Source: Candidatus Nitrosopumilus sp. (GTDB taxonomy: Archaea; Thermoproteota; Nitrososphaeria; Nitrososphaerales; Nitrosopumilaceae). From it: a stretch of 64,000 bases of DNA. The notes below the pieces were generated by a model. It searched no databases and was not told the DNA's origin. It saw nothing but the letters and a program-made list of their open reading frames with translations. The stretch spans positions 345,389 to 409,388 of the forward strand of contig JAILWG010000001.1 of the NCBI GenBank assembly GCA_025699075.1, given 5' to 3'. The translations under genes and the position numbers were made by a program. Shown here in pieces: positions 18,637-27,718 of the stretch; position 1 is the first letter of the stretch, and every line of letters begins with the position of its first letter.

Positions 18637-19227
18637 TTGTATAAATTGGATTCAATAAAACGACAACTACACACTCCAAAAAAAGAGAAAACACGTAGTG
18701 TGACCTATCGTCTACCGGTAAAACTTGTAGAAGAGTTAGAAGCAGAAGCAGCCAATAAGAACATCTCCCACAACGTCATGGCTAAACAAATTTTAGAAAA
18801 ATATGTCCAATGGGACAGATTTGCAGAAAAAATCGGCATCATACCAGTCCCAAAAAAAATTCTCGATACATTAGGTATTGACATGACTGCAGAAGAAATC
18901 AACGAAATAATTAATGTGATTAAACCGTTTATTAAAAACACAGTTCTGTTTATCAAAGGAAAATACGATTTGAAAAGATGTATTGAAACTTTAGAGGATT
19001 ACATGCGCGCATCAGGTATGAAATCAGATCATAGAATAGAAGGAGATATGCATCATTTTATCATTCAGCATGAATTAGGAGGTAACTGGTCAATATTCAC
19101 AGAACAGTTATTGCAAGAAATTTTCAAAGAATTTTTGCCAGATTCAAAAATGAAATGTCAAACAACAGAATCAACAGTTATTGCAACAATAGGGTTAGGA
19201 GAAGATTTCAGCGAACATGAGTATTAA
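18637..19227 (+). CDS. Ribbon-helix-helix regulator, paralog of 11205-11729
   Basis: A 196-residue protein with a basic N-terminal extension, a ribbon-helix-helix at about residues 20-60 (RSVTYRLPVKLVEELEAEA) and a C-terminal domain with the motif HELGGNWSIF. The paralog at 11205-11729 shares layout and motif, including a V/I-L-F-I/M-KG-x-Y segment in mid-protein. Near the start there is no ATG; TTG at 18637 or 18646 is likely. A TATA-like tttatat at about 18611-18617 sits 25 bp upstream, suggesting a leaderless transcript. Confidence 0.75.
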   Translation: MYKLDSIKRQLHTPKKEKTRSVTYRLPVKLVEELEAEAANKNISHNVMAKQILEKYVQWDRFAEKIGIIPVPKKILDTLGIDMTAEEINEIINVIKPFIKNTVLFIKGKYDLKRCIETLEDYMRASGMKSDHRIEGDMHHFIIQHELGGNWSIFTEQLLQEIFKEFLPDSKMKCQTTESTVIATIGLGEDFSEHEY

Positions 19228-19235
19228 AAAGAAGA

Positions 19236-19565
19236 TTAGTTTTTGTTAAAAACCACATCCACTTCAATTTTCCCATCATGAAAACTAGTGTTCACTTCTC
19301 GGATTTTGCTCTTGTACAAAAATAATCTCTTTCCTTCATCAGTAATCACCCCAGAAGTTCGGATCATTTTTGAATCATGTAGTTGTTGAATGCGCCTATA
19401 TACAGTACTGAGAGGAATTTCTTTTTCTCGAGATATCTCGATGGCAGATTTTGGAGTATCCATTATTGCCTCTAAAATTGCTCTACAATATTTATCAGAA
19501 AGAATTTCTAGAAAAGAGTCTTTTCTTTCTGGTTCTTCTATTTTTAATTGATTTAGGACTTGCAT
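19236..19565 (-). CDS. Winged-helix transcription regulator
   Basis: A 109-residue protein from the preferred ATG at 19565; the open frame extends to 19628 but the extra residues look non-conserved. Residues 15-75 form an ArsR-like winged helix: ILSDKYCRAILEAIMDTPKSAIEIS, then a recognition helix IPLSTVYRRIQQL. The C-terminal part (KIEVDVVFNKN) is short and beta-rich. It lies directly downstream of the TFB gene on the same strand. Its target is unknown. Confidence 0.75.
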   Translation of the reverse strand: MQVLNQLKIEEPERKDSFLEILSDKYCRAILEAIMDTPKSAIEISREKEIPLSTVYRRIQQLHDSKMIRTSGVITDEGKRLFLYKSKIREVNTSFHDGKIEVDVVFNKN

Positions 19566-19634
19566 AATATTACTAGGTGATGTTATGATATAATTAGTCA
19601 GAAGACACATGTGTGCATTGCAAGACAAAAATGA

Positions 19635-20537
19635 TTAAGGTTTTACAGATTGTTCAGCTTTTAATCCCTTATACCGATTTCTTATCGTAACTTCTGTAAC
19701 TCCTGCAGCTTCAGCAAGATCTCTTTGTGTGATTGAAACACCGTTCTTAACACAAGAGAGGTACAGAGCAGTTGCGGCAAGACCCATAGGATCTTTTCCA
19801 GCAGATTCTTTTCGTTCTTGTGCCTCTTTGAGCACTTTGACAGCATATCGTTTGGTTTTTTCAGATATCTCAAGTTTGCTAGATATTCTTGCAATACATT
19901 GAATAGAATCCACCACAGGCATTTTTAGTTCCAATTCATGATGCAGTAATCTATAACATCTTGCAATGTCTTTTCGTTTTACATTTGCAGCATCTGCAAC
20001 ATCTTTTAGTGTTCTAGGTGTTTCAGTATCTCTACATGCAGCATAAAGAGATGCGGCAATCATAGCAGAAATTGATCTTCCACGAACTAATTTCTTCTCC
20101 AATGCCTTTCTGTAAATGTATGCTGCTTTTTCTAAAACATTTGCAGGAATTGAAACTTTGTCTTTTAATTTATTTAAATCACTTAGAGCTTGTCTCAAAT
20201 TTCTATCCACAGGAGCATGAACTTGACTTCGACTATCCCATGTTCGCAATCTCTCAATAGTACTTTTCATAGATGTAGAGAGAGGTTTTCCAGAAGCATC
20301 TTTGTTTAAAGGATTAATCACAGTAGACAACCCCATGTCATGAATCATCAAAGAGGAAGGTGCACCAGTTCTTGCAGGATCCGACCCACCATCTTTTTGA
20401 AATGATCTCCACTCAGGTCCAGACTCTTGAGATTTTTCAGTAATCACATACCCACATTTTCCACAAAATTGTTCCCCTGTAACTTCATCAGTTAGCAAAG
20501 AATTTTTTCCACAACGGGCACATGTAGGATTATCCAT
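19635..20537 (-). CDS. tfb: Transcription initiation factor B (TFB)
   Basis: A 300-residue TFB from ATG at 20537 (the frame runs on to 20612, but MDNPTCARCG is the natural start). The N-terminal zinc ribbon is intact: CARCG...FCGKCG. The B-finger and linker follow (WRSFQKDGG, TGAPSSL, DMGLSTVI), then two cyclin folds. TFB bridges TBP-bound promoters and RNA polymerase. It is one of three TFBs in the window. The two complete ones (this and 51428-52321) are close in sequence; the third at 44636 is divergent. Confidence 0.95.
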   Translation of the reverse strand: MDNPTCARCGKNSLLTDEVTGEQFCGKCGYVITEKSQESGPEWRSFQKDGGSDPARTGAPSSLMIHDMGLSTVINPLNKDASGKPLSTSMKSTIERLRTWDSRSQVHAPVDRNLRQALSDLNKLKDKVSIPANVLEKAAYIYRKALEKKLVRGRSISAMIAASLYAACRDTETPRTLKDVADAANVKRKDIARCYRLLHHELELKMPVVDSIQCIARISSKLEISEKTKRYAVKVLKEAQERKESAGKDPMGLAATALYLSCVKNGVSITQRDLAEAAGVTEVTIRNRYKGLKAEQSVKP

Positions 20538-20661
20538 TTTAGTTTCCCATCCTAACAATTGAAATATTGTAAATGAGCATATGTTCTGACATGATTTAGA
20601 AGCATTTCTCATCTATAAGAAGGGTGAGTATTTTCTTGCAGTGACACAGAAATTTTAGATT

Positions 20662-20925
20662 TTATGCACCAACTATAATTTCAGGAGAAGACATGCCTCC
20701 ATAGCCAGGGTCAATGGTTTGTTTTGGATTTAACGATGTGTCATGATGACATGCCTTGTTGCAGACAGGGCAAAATTTTCTATCAAGTACAATGCACTGG
20801 CAGATGTGATTTTTAACATAGGCTTGCGCAGCTTGATTCCATTCACCTGTTCCGTTACAATAAACACAGATGTTTGTAGATGACGAACCAACACCTTTAC
20901 AAAAATCACAATAGTCTTCAGTCAT
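20662..20925 (-). CDS. Small Cys-rich zinc-finger protein
   Basis: An 87-residue protein with repeated CxxC pairs: CDFCKGVG, CVYCNGTG, CQC and CPVCNKAC. The C-x2-C-x-G-x-G pattern resembles the zinc-binding repeats of DnaJ, and similar repeats occur in stand-alone archaeal proteins of unknown role. The C-terminal 25 residues have no Cys. It lies upstream of the TFB gene on the same strand. Confidence 0.7.
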   Translation of the reverse strand: MTEDYCDFCKGVGSSSTNICVYCNGTGEWNQAAQAYVKNHICQCIVLDRKFCPVCNKACHHDTSLNPKQTIDPGYGGMSSPEIIVGA

Positions 20926-21026
20926 ATCTTATCGACACTTATGCAACATTAATCAATATATTTGAAGAGGTAAACCAGTGAAAATCAAATAAAGCTTTTA
21001 AAATATCCCAAATTACAACTATAATT

Positions 21027-21449
21027 ATGAAGCAAAAAGTAGCATCTCGCAGTATCAAAATTTTAGTTGCCAAATTAGGATTAGATGGTCACGATAGAGG
21101 GGCACTGGTACTATGTAGGGCATTTAGAGATGCTGGAATGGAGGTTATTTATTCAGGACTTTTTGCCACTCCAGACAGAATTGCACAAATTGCAGAAGAT
21201 GAAGATGTAGATGCAATTGCAATGAGTTTGTTAAATGGTGCACATGGAACATTGTTCCCAAGAGTAGTTAATGCGCTAAAAAAGAAAGGAATCAAAGATG
21301 TGTTAATAGTAGGAGGAGGAGTAATCCCTGAAATTGATCATGATGAACTTGTAAAAGCAGGAGTGGATCATGTATTTGGACCAGGAACACCACTACCTAC
21401 AATCATAGACCACATAACAAATGGTGTTTCTAAATTAAGAAAAATATAA
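21027..21449 (+). CDS. mcmA2: Methylmalonyl-CoA mutase, small (cobalamin-binding) subunit
   Basis: A 140-residue Rossmann-like cobalamin-binding domain. LGLDGHDRG supplies the D-x-H-x-x-G motif whose His coordinates cobalt. LSLLNGAH-type (MSLLNGAHG) and GGGVIP motifs bind the nucleotide tail. It completes the mutase whose large subunit is at 12850-14451. The B12 photoreceptor-like protein at 41435 uses the same fold but a different helical cap, so the two should not be confused. Confidence 0.95.
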   Translation: MKQKVASRSIKILVAKLGLDGHDRGALVLCRAFRDAGMEVIYSGLFATPDRIAQIAEDEDVDAIAMSLLNGAHGTLFPRVVNALKKKGIKDVLIVGGGVIPEIDHDELVKAGVDHVFGPGTPLPTIIDHITNGVSKLRKI

Positions 21450-21458
21450 GAAAAAAGA

Positions 21459-22457
21459 TTATTCTGTGGAATCAGGCCACATCATTTTGCGCATTTCTTT
21501 ACCAACTTTTTCAATTTGGTGTTCATCATATTCTTTCATGTATTTGTCAAATGCATCTTTGCCGTTTTTCTGATATTCAGAAATCCACTCATTGTTGAAT
21601 GTACCATCTTGAATCATGGTGAGAACTTTTTTCATGTTCTCTTTGTTTGCTGAATCCATAACCATAGGTCCACGAGTTAATCCACCATATCTGGCAGTTT
21701 CACTAACGCGTCTCCACATTCCATTAATGCCATATCTCTGAATCATATCTACAATGAGTTTGAGTTCATGTAAAACTTCAAAGTATGCAATTTCTGGTTG
21801 GTATCCTGCCTCAACAAGAGTTTCAAATGCATTTGTAACCATAGAAGCTGCTCCACCGCAAAGGTCTGCTTGTTCACCAAACCAATCAGTTTCTACCTCT
21901 TCTTTGAAAGCAGTTTTGATTAATCCAGCTCTTGCACTACCAATTGCTTTTGCAATTCCTAGCGTTCTATCCCAAGCCTTTCCTGTAGAATCTTGTTCTA
22001 CAGCAACAATTGCAGGAGTTCCAAAATTATCAAGATATGTCTCTCTAACTTTAGAGCCAGGTCCTTTTGGTGCAATCATGATTAAATCTACATTGCTTGG
22101 AGCTTCAATCCATTTCCAATAGATTGCAGCTGCATGAGAAAATGACAATGCTTTTCCATCTGAAAGATTTGGTCCGATTTCATCTTTGTATACTTGACCT
22201 TGAATCATATCAGGAATCAATATGTGAACAATGTCTGCTTGTTTTGTTGCATCTGCAACAGACATTACTTTGTGACCATCAGCTTCAGCCTTTTTCCAGC
22301 TATTACCGCCTTCCTTAAGACCAATTATCACGTTAAGACCAGAGTCTTTCATGTTGTTTGCTTGTGCGTCACCTTGAATCCCATAACCAATTACAGCAAT
22401 TGTTTCATCTTTAATTGGATCAAGACTGATATCGGCATCTTTCCATGTTTTTGCCAT
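21459..22457 (-). CDS. ilvC: Ketol-acid reductoisomerase (KARI)
   Basis: A 332-residue class I KARI of branched-chain amino acid synthesis, which isomerises and reduces acetolactate or acetohydroxybutyrate. The Rossmann motif GYGIQGDAQA lies at about residues 24-33. The catalytic knotted domain has the acidic metal ligands around WFGEQADLCGG and the later E residues in the LVEAGYQPEIAYFE helix. The length is that of the short bacterial/archaeal class. It converges with mcmA2. Confidence 0.95.
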   Translation of the reverse strand: MAKTWKDADISLDPIKDETIAVIGYGIQGDAQANNMKDSGLNVIIGLKEGGNSWKKAEADGHKVMSVADATKQADIVHILIPDMIQGQVYKDEIGPNLSDGKALSFSHAAAIYWKWIEAPSNVDLIMIAPKGPGSKVRETYLDNFGTPAIVAVEQDSTGKAWDRTLGIAKAIGSARAGLIKTAFKEEVETDWFGEQADLCGGAASMVTNAFETLVEAGYQPEIAYFEVLHELKLIVDMIQRYGINGMWRRVSETARYGGLTRGPMVMDSANKENMKKVLTMIQDGTFNNEWISEYQKNGKDAFDKYMKEYDEHQIEKVGKEMRKMMWPDSTE

Positions 22458-22493
22458 AATTAAAGCAAGAATATTGCAAATATTAACTATGAT

Positions 22494-22616
22494 TTAGATT
22501 TCAATTATTTTCTCACAAGAACGACATTTTACAGTGACAGTTTCACCAGGGAGTCTAATGAATCTCTTTGAACCACATTTTGGACAGATTGGACAAGCAC
22601 GTAGAGGTTCTCCCAT
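22494..22616 (-). CDS. Small zinc-ribbon protein, 40 aa
   Basis: Translated by hand from ATG at 22616. It has two CxxC knuckles (CPICPKCG, with three Cys, and CRSCEK) separated by 17 residues, RLPGETVTV lying between, a rubredoxin-like zinc ribbon. No specific role is known. It lies on the same strand between ilvC and the EF-Tu-like gene. Confidence 0.7.
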   Translation of the reverse strand: MGEPLRACPICPKCGSKRFIRLPGETVTVKCRSCEKIIEI

Positions 22617-22650
22617 ATTCAATTACAGATTTTGATTTTATTAAATCAGC

Positions 22651-23571
22651 TTATTGGATTGTGCCACTACCAAGAATTCTAATGGTAGGAGATTCAGGTT
22701 TTAGAATAACTGCAATTTGTCCTTTCTTACAAACAATTGGCTTTTCAAACGTTAGTTTTAGAGGAGATATTGATGAAAATTTTGCAGCTTTGATTTGTAA
22801 ACCAATACTAACTAGGCACCCTTGATTTTCTGCAATTTCACTTTTGTAAAAAGGACTCTTTTGAAAATCAATCTCAATCTCAGTTTTTACATCAACTGCA
22901 CCTTCTAGAGAAATTACATCACCACGACTAACTTCATCAGGTTTTACACCTTTTACTGCCAATCCAACTCTTGCAGGGCATATGGATTCTGGCACAGGAT
23001 CATCATGCATTTGTATAGATTTTATTAAAACATCAATTCCAGCAGGATATAATTTCAAATTATCATATTGTTTTACAGATCCATTTGTCACCTTGCCTAA
23101 AATGACAGTTCCAACACCTTTCACATCAAAACAGTGATCAATTAGTAATTCAGAAGAATCATCGTTTGTAATAGGTTCAAGTTTGTCCATCTCTTCCTTG
23201 ATTTTATCTTGTTCTACTTTGATGTAATTTTCTACCACTGTTCCTTTAATCATCATATCTAGTTTAGATTCATCAACGTCAAAGGTATGAGACAAAATTC
23301 CTTTTTCTTTTTTCATAGAGTCAAGTGCAATGATTTGTTCTCCTGTAAATTTATCTAATTTGTCAACATGAAATATCACATACTCAGCCAAATTAATTGC
23401 CTGGAATAAGGGTTGAATTTTGTCAGGAAATCCATTTGGAATCACCCATGTTTTGATAATGTCCGATTCTTTTCTATCGTAAAGCGTAAGATCAGATTCA
23501 GTACCTTTTTTTCCAAATTCAGATGCAATTTCTTGTTTACCTAAAACAACAAAATTTACAGATCTAACCAT
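22651..23571 (-). CDS. EF-Tu/SelB-related protein with degenerate GTPase domain
   Basis: A 306-residue protein. From about residue 145 onward it matches EF-Tu/SelB beta-barrel domains 2 and 3 (DHCFDVKGVGTVILGKV, VGLAVKGVKPDEVSRGDV). The N-terminal 110 residues occupy the place of the GTPase domain, but there is no P-loop (VVLGKQEIASEF instead of G-x4-GK-S/T), and NKxD is not present. It is therefore unlikely to hydrolyse GTP. Homologs of this kind occur in archaea without known function. It is unlikely to be a true SelB, since no selenocysteine genes are seen. Confidence 0.75.
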   Translation of the reverse strand: MVRSVNFVVLGKQEIASEFGKKGTESDLTLYDRKESDIIKTWVIPNGFPDKIQPLFQAINLAEYVIFHVDKLDKFTGEQIIALDSMKKEKGILSHTFDVDESKLDMMIKGTVVENYIKVEQDKIKEEMDKLEPITNDDSSELLIDHCFDVKGVGTVILGKVTNGSVKQYDNLKLYPAGIDVLIKSIQMHDDPVPESICPARVGLAVKGVKPDEVSRGDVISLEGAVDVKTEIEIDFQKSPFYKSEIAENQGCLVSIGLQIKAAKFSSISPLKLTFEKPIVCKKGQIAVILKPESPTIRILGSGTIQ

Positions 23572-23953
23572 AAATTTTGATTTAAAATCTATCTTATGAA
23601 GTTTTGATTTTTAAAAATCATAATGAAAGATGATATTTTTAATATAGTTATTACAAAATCCTGAACAATATTGATTAGATTAGATCAATTGTTCTAGACA
23701 AGATTCAGTAAAAAAATTACAGTTAACACCATTCATTAAATTTTATTCAGAATATAATCTAAAAAGAACTTTAACAGTTCAACATGGATACTCAGAAAGA
23801 TCAGCATCATCATTCTGCTCATCCAAGATGTGAAGATGGTATAGAATGGATTTGTTCTTTGACCCACTAATCAGTTTCATAATAAAGTATGAAGTTCATT
23901 TTTTATATAAAAGAATAACGCACCAATCATACTAAACTTGTACGTCCAAATGA
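23572..23953. other. AT-rich intergenic region, 382 bp
   Basis: No long ORF or RNA gene is recognised between the divergent/tandem flanks. It contains one short plus-strand frame (23784-23870, entered separately) and AT-rich tracts that could serve as promoters for the EF-Tu-like gene on minus. Confidence 0.5.
23784..23870 (+). CDS. Candidate small protein, 28 aa
   Basis: ATG at 23784 opens a 28-residue frame with a His-rich stretch (QKDQHHHSAHPRC) and a second Cys near the end (EWICSLTH). The His/Cys content hints at metal binding. An AT-rich sequence with ttatattcag and aatataat lies 25-45 bp upstream. Evidence for translation is otherwise lacking. Confidence 0.3.
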   Translation: MDTQKDQHHHSAHPRCEDGIEWICSLTH

Positions 23954-24706
23954 TTACGGAAAGGAATTCAAAACCTGGGCATAACTGGCAAATCGATGAT
24001 TTTTTGGTTTTACCAATTTTTGACGATATTTCTTGACAGGCTTGCCTGAAGCACCGTTTAGACCAAGAGGTCCCTTGACATATTTTTCATTATTTGCCCA
24101 ATTAAGAACCTCATCGTTAGGAGCATAGTGGTTTACAATTTTGGAATTAATCACAGACTGGAGTATCTTTCCATATTTTTTTGAAGAAGGCACATCTTCG
24201 GTTATTGATGCACCAAAAAAATATACTCCTTCAATTATTCCTATATTTTGTTTTTTTCTTGAAAGATATTCAACAGTACTCAAAATAACTTGAGAACCTA
24301 AAGAATGACCAATCAATCGAATCTTAGTTTTTGGACTAACTGTTTTGAAATCTTCAATGAACTTGCCAAGATTTTTTCCATTCTTTTTTGCAATTTTTTG
24401 TCCTACAGCAAGTGCATGTTTTGCATGTTGTATCAAATGAGCTCCCCTAGTGTTTGAATCATAGCTGAATCCAACAACAGGATAAGAGTATCCCAATTTG
24501 CACAGTTTGTTTTTTGCTAAAACAACTTTGGCAATTGCTCCAGCATTATCATTTCGTAACCCATGAATCATTATGGTGAGTTCTTTTGAATCAATTAATT
24601 TTTCGAATTCCCTTTTGGGATATGTAAAATAAGAGTTATTTTTCAATGTTTTACCGTTAGAAAGATCATAGTAACCCCGTGTAGAAATTCTCAAAATTGG
24701 TTTCAT
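23954..24706 (-). CDS. Alpha/beta hydrolase
   Basis: A 250-residue alpha/beta hydrolase. IMIHGLRN supplies the oxyanion region and GHSLGS the nucleophile elbow with catalytic Ser (about residue 147). A late His (KNHRFASYA) could complete the triad. The organisation recalls DUF726/DUF900-like hydrolases rather than secreted lipases, and no signal peptide is present. It ends 2 bp from the metG start region on the same strand. The substrate is unknown. Confidence 0.75.
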   Translation of the reverse strand: MKPILRISTRGYYDLSNGKTLKNNSYFTYPKREFEKLIDSKELTIMIHGLRNDNAGAIAKVVLAKNKLCKLGYSYPVVGFSYDSNTRGAHLIQHAKHALAVGQKIAKKNGKNLGKFIEDFKTVSPKTKIRLIGHSLGSQVILSTVEYLSRKKQNIGIIEGVYFFGASITEDVPSSKKYGKILQSVINSKIVNHYAPNDEVLNWANNEKYVKGPLGLNGASGKPVKKYRQKLVKPKNHRFASYAQVLNSFP

Positions 24707-24708
24707 GT

Positions 24709-26364
24709 TTATTCAGATGGACCTAGTTGACTTTTGTGTTTTTCAATATCAGATTCTTCGACTTTTGCAAACAGAGGGGATGCTTCACCTAACTTATGTT
24801 TAGAAGTAATCCCCAATTCAGACATGTTGTTCCAAGAGTATTTCTGAACATCGCCTTCTAACCCCAACTGATTCCAGATTTTTTGAGACGCTTCTGGCAT
24901 GAATGGGAAGATTGCAATAGACAAAGCCCTAGCAGCATTCACTGAAAGAAAGACGCAGTTCGCAGTTCCAGGACCTTTTTTCCAAGGTTCCTTATGCTGA
25001 AAGTACTGATTAAAAAACGACGAGAATTCCATTATCTTCTTCAAAGCCCTATCAAGATAATTTTGTTCCATTAGCGAACCCACGTCAGTTGAAAGAGTTT
25101 TAATTTTTTGTTCAGCTTCCAAATCTTGTTCATCAAACGAGTCAGGTTCTGGAACTATTCCATCAAAGACTTTTTTAGTAAATCCAAGTGCACGATTAAC
25201 AAAATTTCCAAGATTTCCAATTAGTTCAGAATTAATTCTTGTTGTAAAATCATCCCAGTCAAAATTCAAATCATCTTGAGAGTAAGGGTTTATCGATACA
25301 AGATAATACCTCAGATAATCAGCAGGATAGTATTCTAAAAATTGTTTCAGACCAATATACCAATTCCTACTTTTTGAAATCTTCTTTGATTGCAATGTAA
25401 GATGTCCTCTTGTAGGGATGTAATCAGGCAATTTGTATTCAGAGTTTATTCCCAATCTCATTGCAGGTAAGAAGAGATAATGGTGATATACAATATCTTT
25501 CCCGATAAAGTGGTAAATATCTGCAGAATTCCAAAATTCTTTTCCATCGATTCCTTTGTCATTAAAAAACTTCAAGGCAGTAGAAATGTATGCCAAGTGA
25601 TTGTCAAACCAACCATAGAATACTTTACCGTCAGCACCATCTAAAGGCACAGGTACCCCCCAAGTAATATCGCGTGTGATATCCCAATCGATTAAACCAG
25701 ATTTTATCCAATTCTGTACATATTTTTTCACATCTTTTTGGAGGTGTGGACTTTCATCCAGCCATTTAGATAAAGAATCACCGAAATTTTTTAGTTTGAA
25801 AAAATAGTGTGTTGTTTTTTCTTTAGTAGGAGGCGCTCCACACAATGAACATTTTGGGTCGGTAATCTCTTCTGGTACACGACCACAACTTTCACAAAGA
25901 TCAGAATACTGGTCTTCAGCTTTACAATAAGGACATACGCCCTTCACATATCTATCAGGTAAGAATTTTTTATCGTTATTACAGTAGAATTGGATAATTT
26001 CTTTTTCATAGATATGTCCAGAGGCATTTAATTTTTTGAATACATCTTGAACAAATTCAATGTTTTCAGGAGAGCTGGTTTTGTAAAAAAAGTCAAAATC
26101 AATATTGAATGCTGAAAAATCATCATAATCTCTTTTGTTCCAATGTGCAACATATTCTGCAGGGGTTTTTCCTTCTTTTTCAGACTGGATCAAAATGGGA
26201 GTGCCAAAATCATCAGATGCGCAAAAATAGTAGGCTTCAACACCAGTTAGTTTCAAGAATCTAGTTGTAACGTCAGCAGGGAGATATGTCGATGCCACAT
26301 GGCCTAAATGAATTTCACCGTTTGCATAAGGTAGTGCACTTGTAATGATAGCTTTTTTGTTCAT
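24709..26364 (-). CDS. metG: Methionyl-tRNA synthetase
   Basis: A 551-residue class I synthetase charging tRNA-Met. The HIGH motif appears as HLGH (19-22) and the KMSKS loop as KISKS. A zinc knuckle insert with several CxxC pairs (CPYCKAEDQYSDLCESCG, CSLCG) lies in the connective peptide. It ends without the C-terminal EMAP/tRNA-binding domain, a common archaeal arrangement in which that domain is separate or absent. Confidence 0.95.
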   Translation of the reverse strand: MNKKAIITSALPYANGEIHLGHVASTYLPADVTTRFLKLTGVEAYYFCASDDFGTPILIQSEKEGKTPAEYVAHWNKRDYDDFSAFNIDFDFFYKTSSPENIEFVQDVFKKLNASGHIYEKEIIQFYCNNDKKFLPDRYVKGVCPYCKAEDQYSDLCESCGRVPEEITDPKCSLCGAPPTKEKTTHYFFKLKNFGDSLSKWLDESPHLQKDVKKYVQNWIKSGLIDWDITRDITWGVPVPLDGADGKVFYGWFDNHLAYISTALKFFNDKGIDGKEFWNSADIYHFIGKDIVYHHYLFLPAMRLGINSEYKLPDYIPTRGHLTLQSKKISKSRNWYIGLKQFLEYYPADYLRYYLVSINPYSQDDLNFDWDDFTTRINSELIGNLGNFVNRALGFTKKVFDGIVPEPDSFDEQDLEAEQKIKTLSTDVGSLMEQNYLDRALKKIMEFSSFFNQYFQHKEPWKKGPGTANCVFLSVNAARALSIAIFPFMPEASQKIWNQLGLEGDVQKYSWNNMSELGITSKHKLGEASPLFAKVEESDIEKHKSQLGPSE

Positions 26365-26402
26365 CTGATATTAGGCAGGAGCAAGATCAAGGTTAAGAAG
26401 TT

Positions 26403-27644
26403 TTACCAGTTGTTGGCATATTTTACTTGTTCAGGAGTTAATTTATCAATTTTAACATCCATTGCTTTTAGTGCATCAACTGCAATTTGTTGATCAATTT
26501 CTTCAGGAACGTTGATGATTTTATTTTCCATCTTTTTGTGATTTTTGAGAATGTACAACACTGAAAGTATTTGATTTGAAAAGGATTGGGCCATTACTTC
26601 AGGAGGATGTCCTTCTGCTGCAACTAAATTTGCAAGACGTCCTTGTCCGATTAGATAAACTCGTTTTCCATTTTTCAATGTGCATTCATCAAGATTTGGA
26701 CGTACTTCTTTAACTGACTTTGAAGATTTTAGTAAGAATTTACTGTCAATTTCAACATCAAAATGACCAACATTGCCCATGATTGCACCATCTTTCATTT
26801 TCAAGATGTGTTCTTTGCGAATTACACTAGTCATTCCAGTACAAGTAATGAACATATCACCAATCTTTGCAGCTTGAGCCATCGGCATTACTTCAAATCC
26901 ATCCATATGTGCCTCCAAGGCTTTGACAGGATCTACTTCAGTTACAATTACTTTGGAACCCATTCCATTACATCTTGATGCAACACCACGTCCTACCCAG
27001 CCATAACCAACAACTACAACGCGTTTTGATGCCATGAGAAGATTCATTGCACGAAGATAGCCATCAATTGTACTTTGGCCAGTACCATATCTATTATCAA
27101 ACATATGTTTTGTATATGCTTCATTAACTAAAATTACAGGGTATCGAAGTTTTCCTTGATTTTCTACAGCTCTAATCCTAGTGACACCAGCAGTTGTTTC
27201 TTCAGTAGCACCAAGAATTTTCAAATCCTTAAAGCGTTTATCAAAATGAGCTTTGATATTCATGTCAGCACCATCATCAGTGAGGATAGTAGGTTTGTGT
27301 TTTAGGACTTGATCAATACACCAATCATATTCTTTTACAGATTGACCATGCCAAGAATAAACATGAATTCCTTGAGATGCCAAAAATGCAGCAATATCAT
27401 CCTGAGTTGTTAAAGGATTACCACCACAGCAAGCTACTGTTGCACCCAATTCTTTAGCACCCATTAGTAAAACAGATGTTTCTTTAGTAATATGAAGACA
27501 GAAACCAAGAGTAATTCCTTTGAGAGGTTTTGATTTTTTATAACGATTTATAGTATTATCCAAAATTTGCATGTGAGATCTTGCCCATTCATAAGATAGT
27601 TTGCCATCTTTGATCAGTTTTGGACTAGACTTTACTTTACTCAT
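26403..27644 (-). CDS. ahcY: S-adenosylhomocysteinase
   Basis: A 413-residue enzyme (from ATG at 27644; the frame extends four codons further) splitting S-adenosylhomocysteine into adenosine and homocysteine, so that methyltransferases are not inhibited. The NAD-binding motif is VVGYGWVGRGVA. LCLHITKET-like substrate contacts are present as GFCLHITKET, and GNVGHFDVEID and the C-terminal VKYANNW tail follow the family. It is next to metG, consistent with a methionine/SAM grouping. Confidence 0.95.
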   Translation of the reverse strand: MSKVKSSPKLIKDGKLSYEWARSHMQILDNTINRYKKSKPLKGITLGFCLHITKETSVLLMGAKELGATVACCGGNPLTTQDDIAAFLASQGIHVYSWHGQSVKEYDWCIDQVLKHKPTILTDDGADMNIKAHFDKRFKDLKILGATEETTAGVTRIRAVENQGKLRYPVILVNEAYTKHMFDNRYGTGQSTIDGYLRAMNLLMASKRVVVVGYGWVGRGVASRCNGMGSKVIVTEVDPVKALEAHMDGFEVMPMAQAAKIGDMFITCTGMTSVIRKEHILKMKDGAIMGNVGHFDVEIDSKFLLKSSKSVKEVRPNLDECTLKNGKRVYLIGQGRLANLVAAEGHPPEVMAQSFSNQILSVLYILKNHKKMENKIINVPEEIDQQIAVDALKAMDVKIDKLTPEQVKYANNW

Positions 27645-27718
27645 AACCAATCTCAATGAGCACCGTATAAAATTCTATCATGCGAATGTAAATAAATGAC
27701 AATATCATCACAAAATCA

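Noticed and set aside
21027..21449. mcmA2 as a second B12 photoreceptor
   Set aside because: It lacks the helical cap and W-x9-EH motif and matches the mutase small subunit throughout.
22651..23571. Selenocysteine-specific elongation factor SelB
   Set aside because: GTPase motifs are missing and no other selenocysteine genes or UGA-containing selenoprotein candidates are visible.
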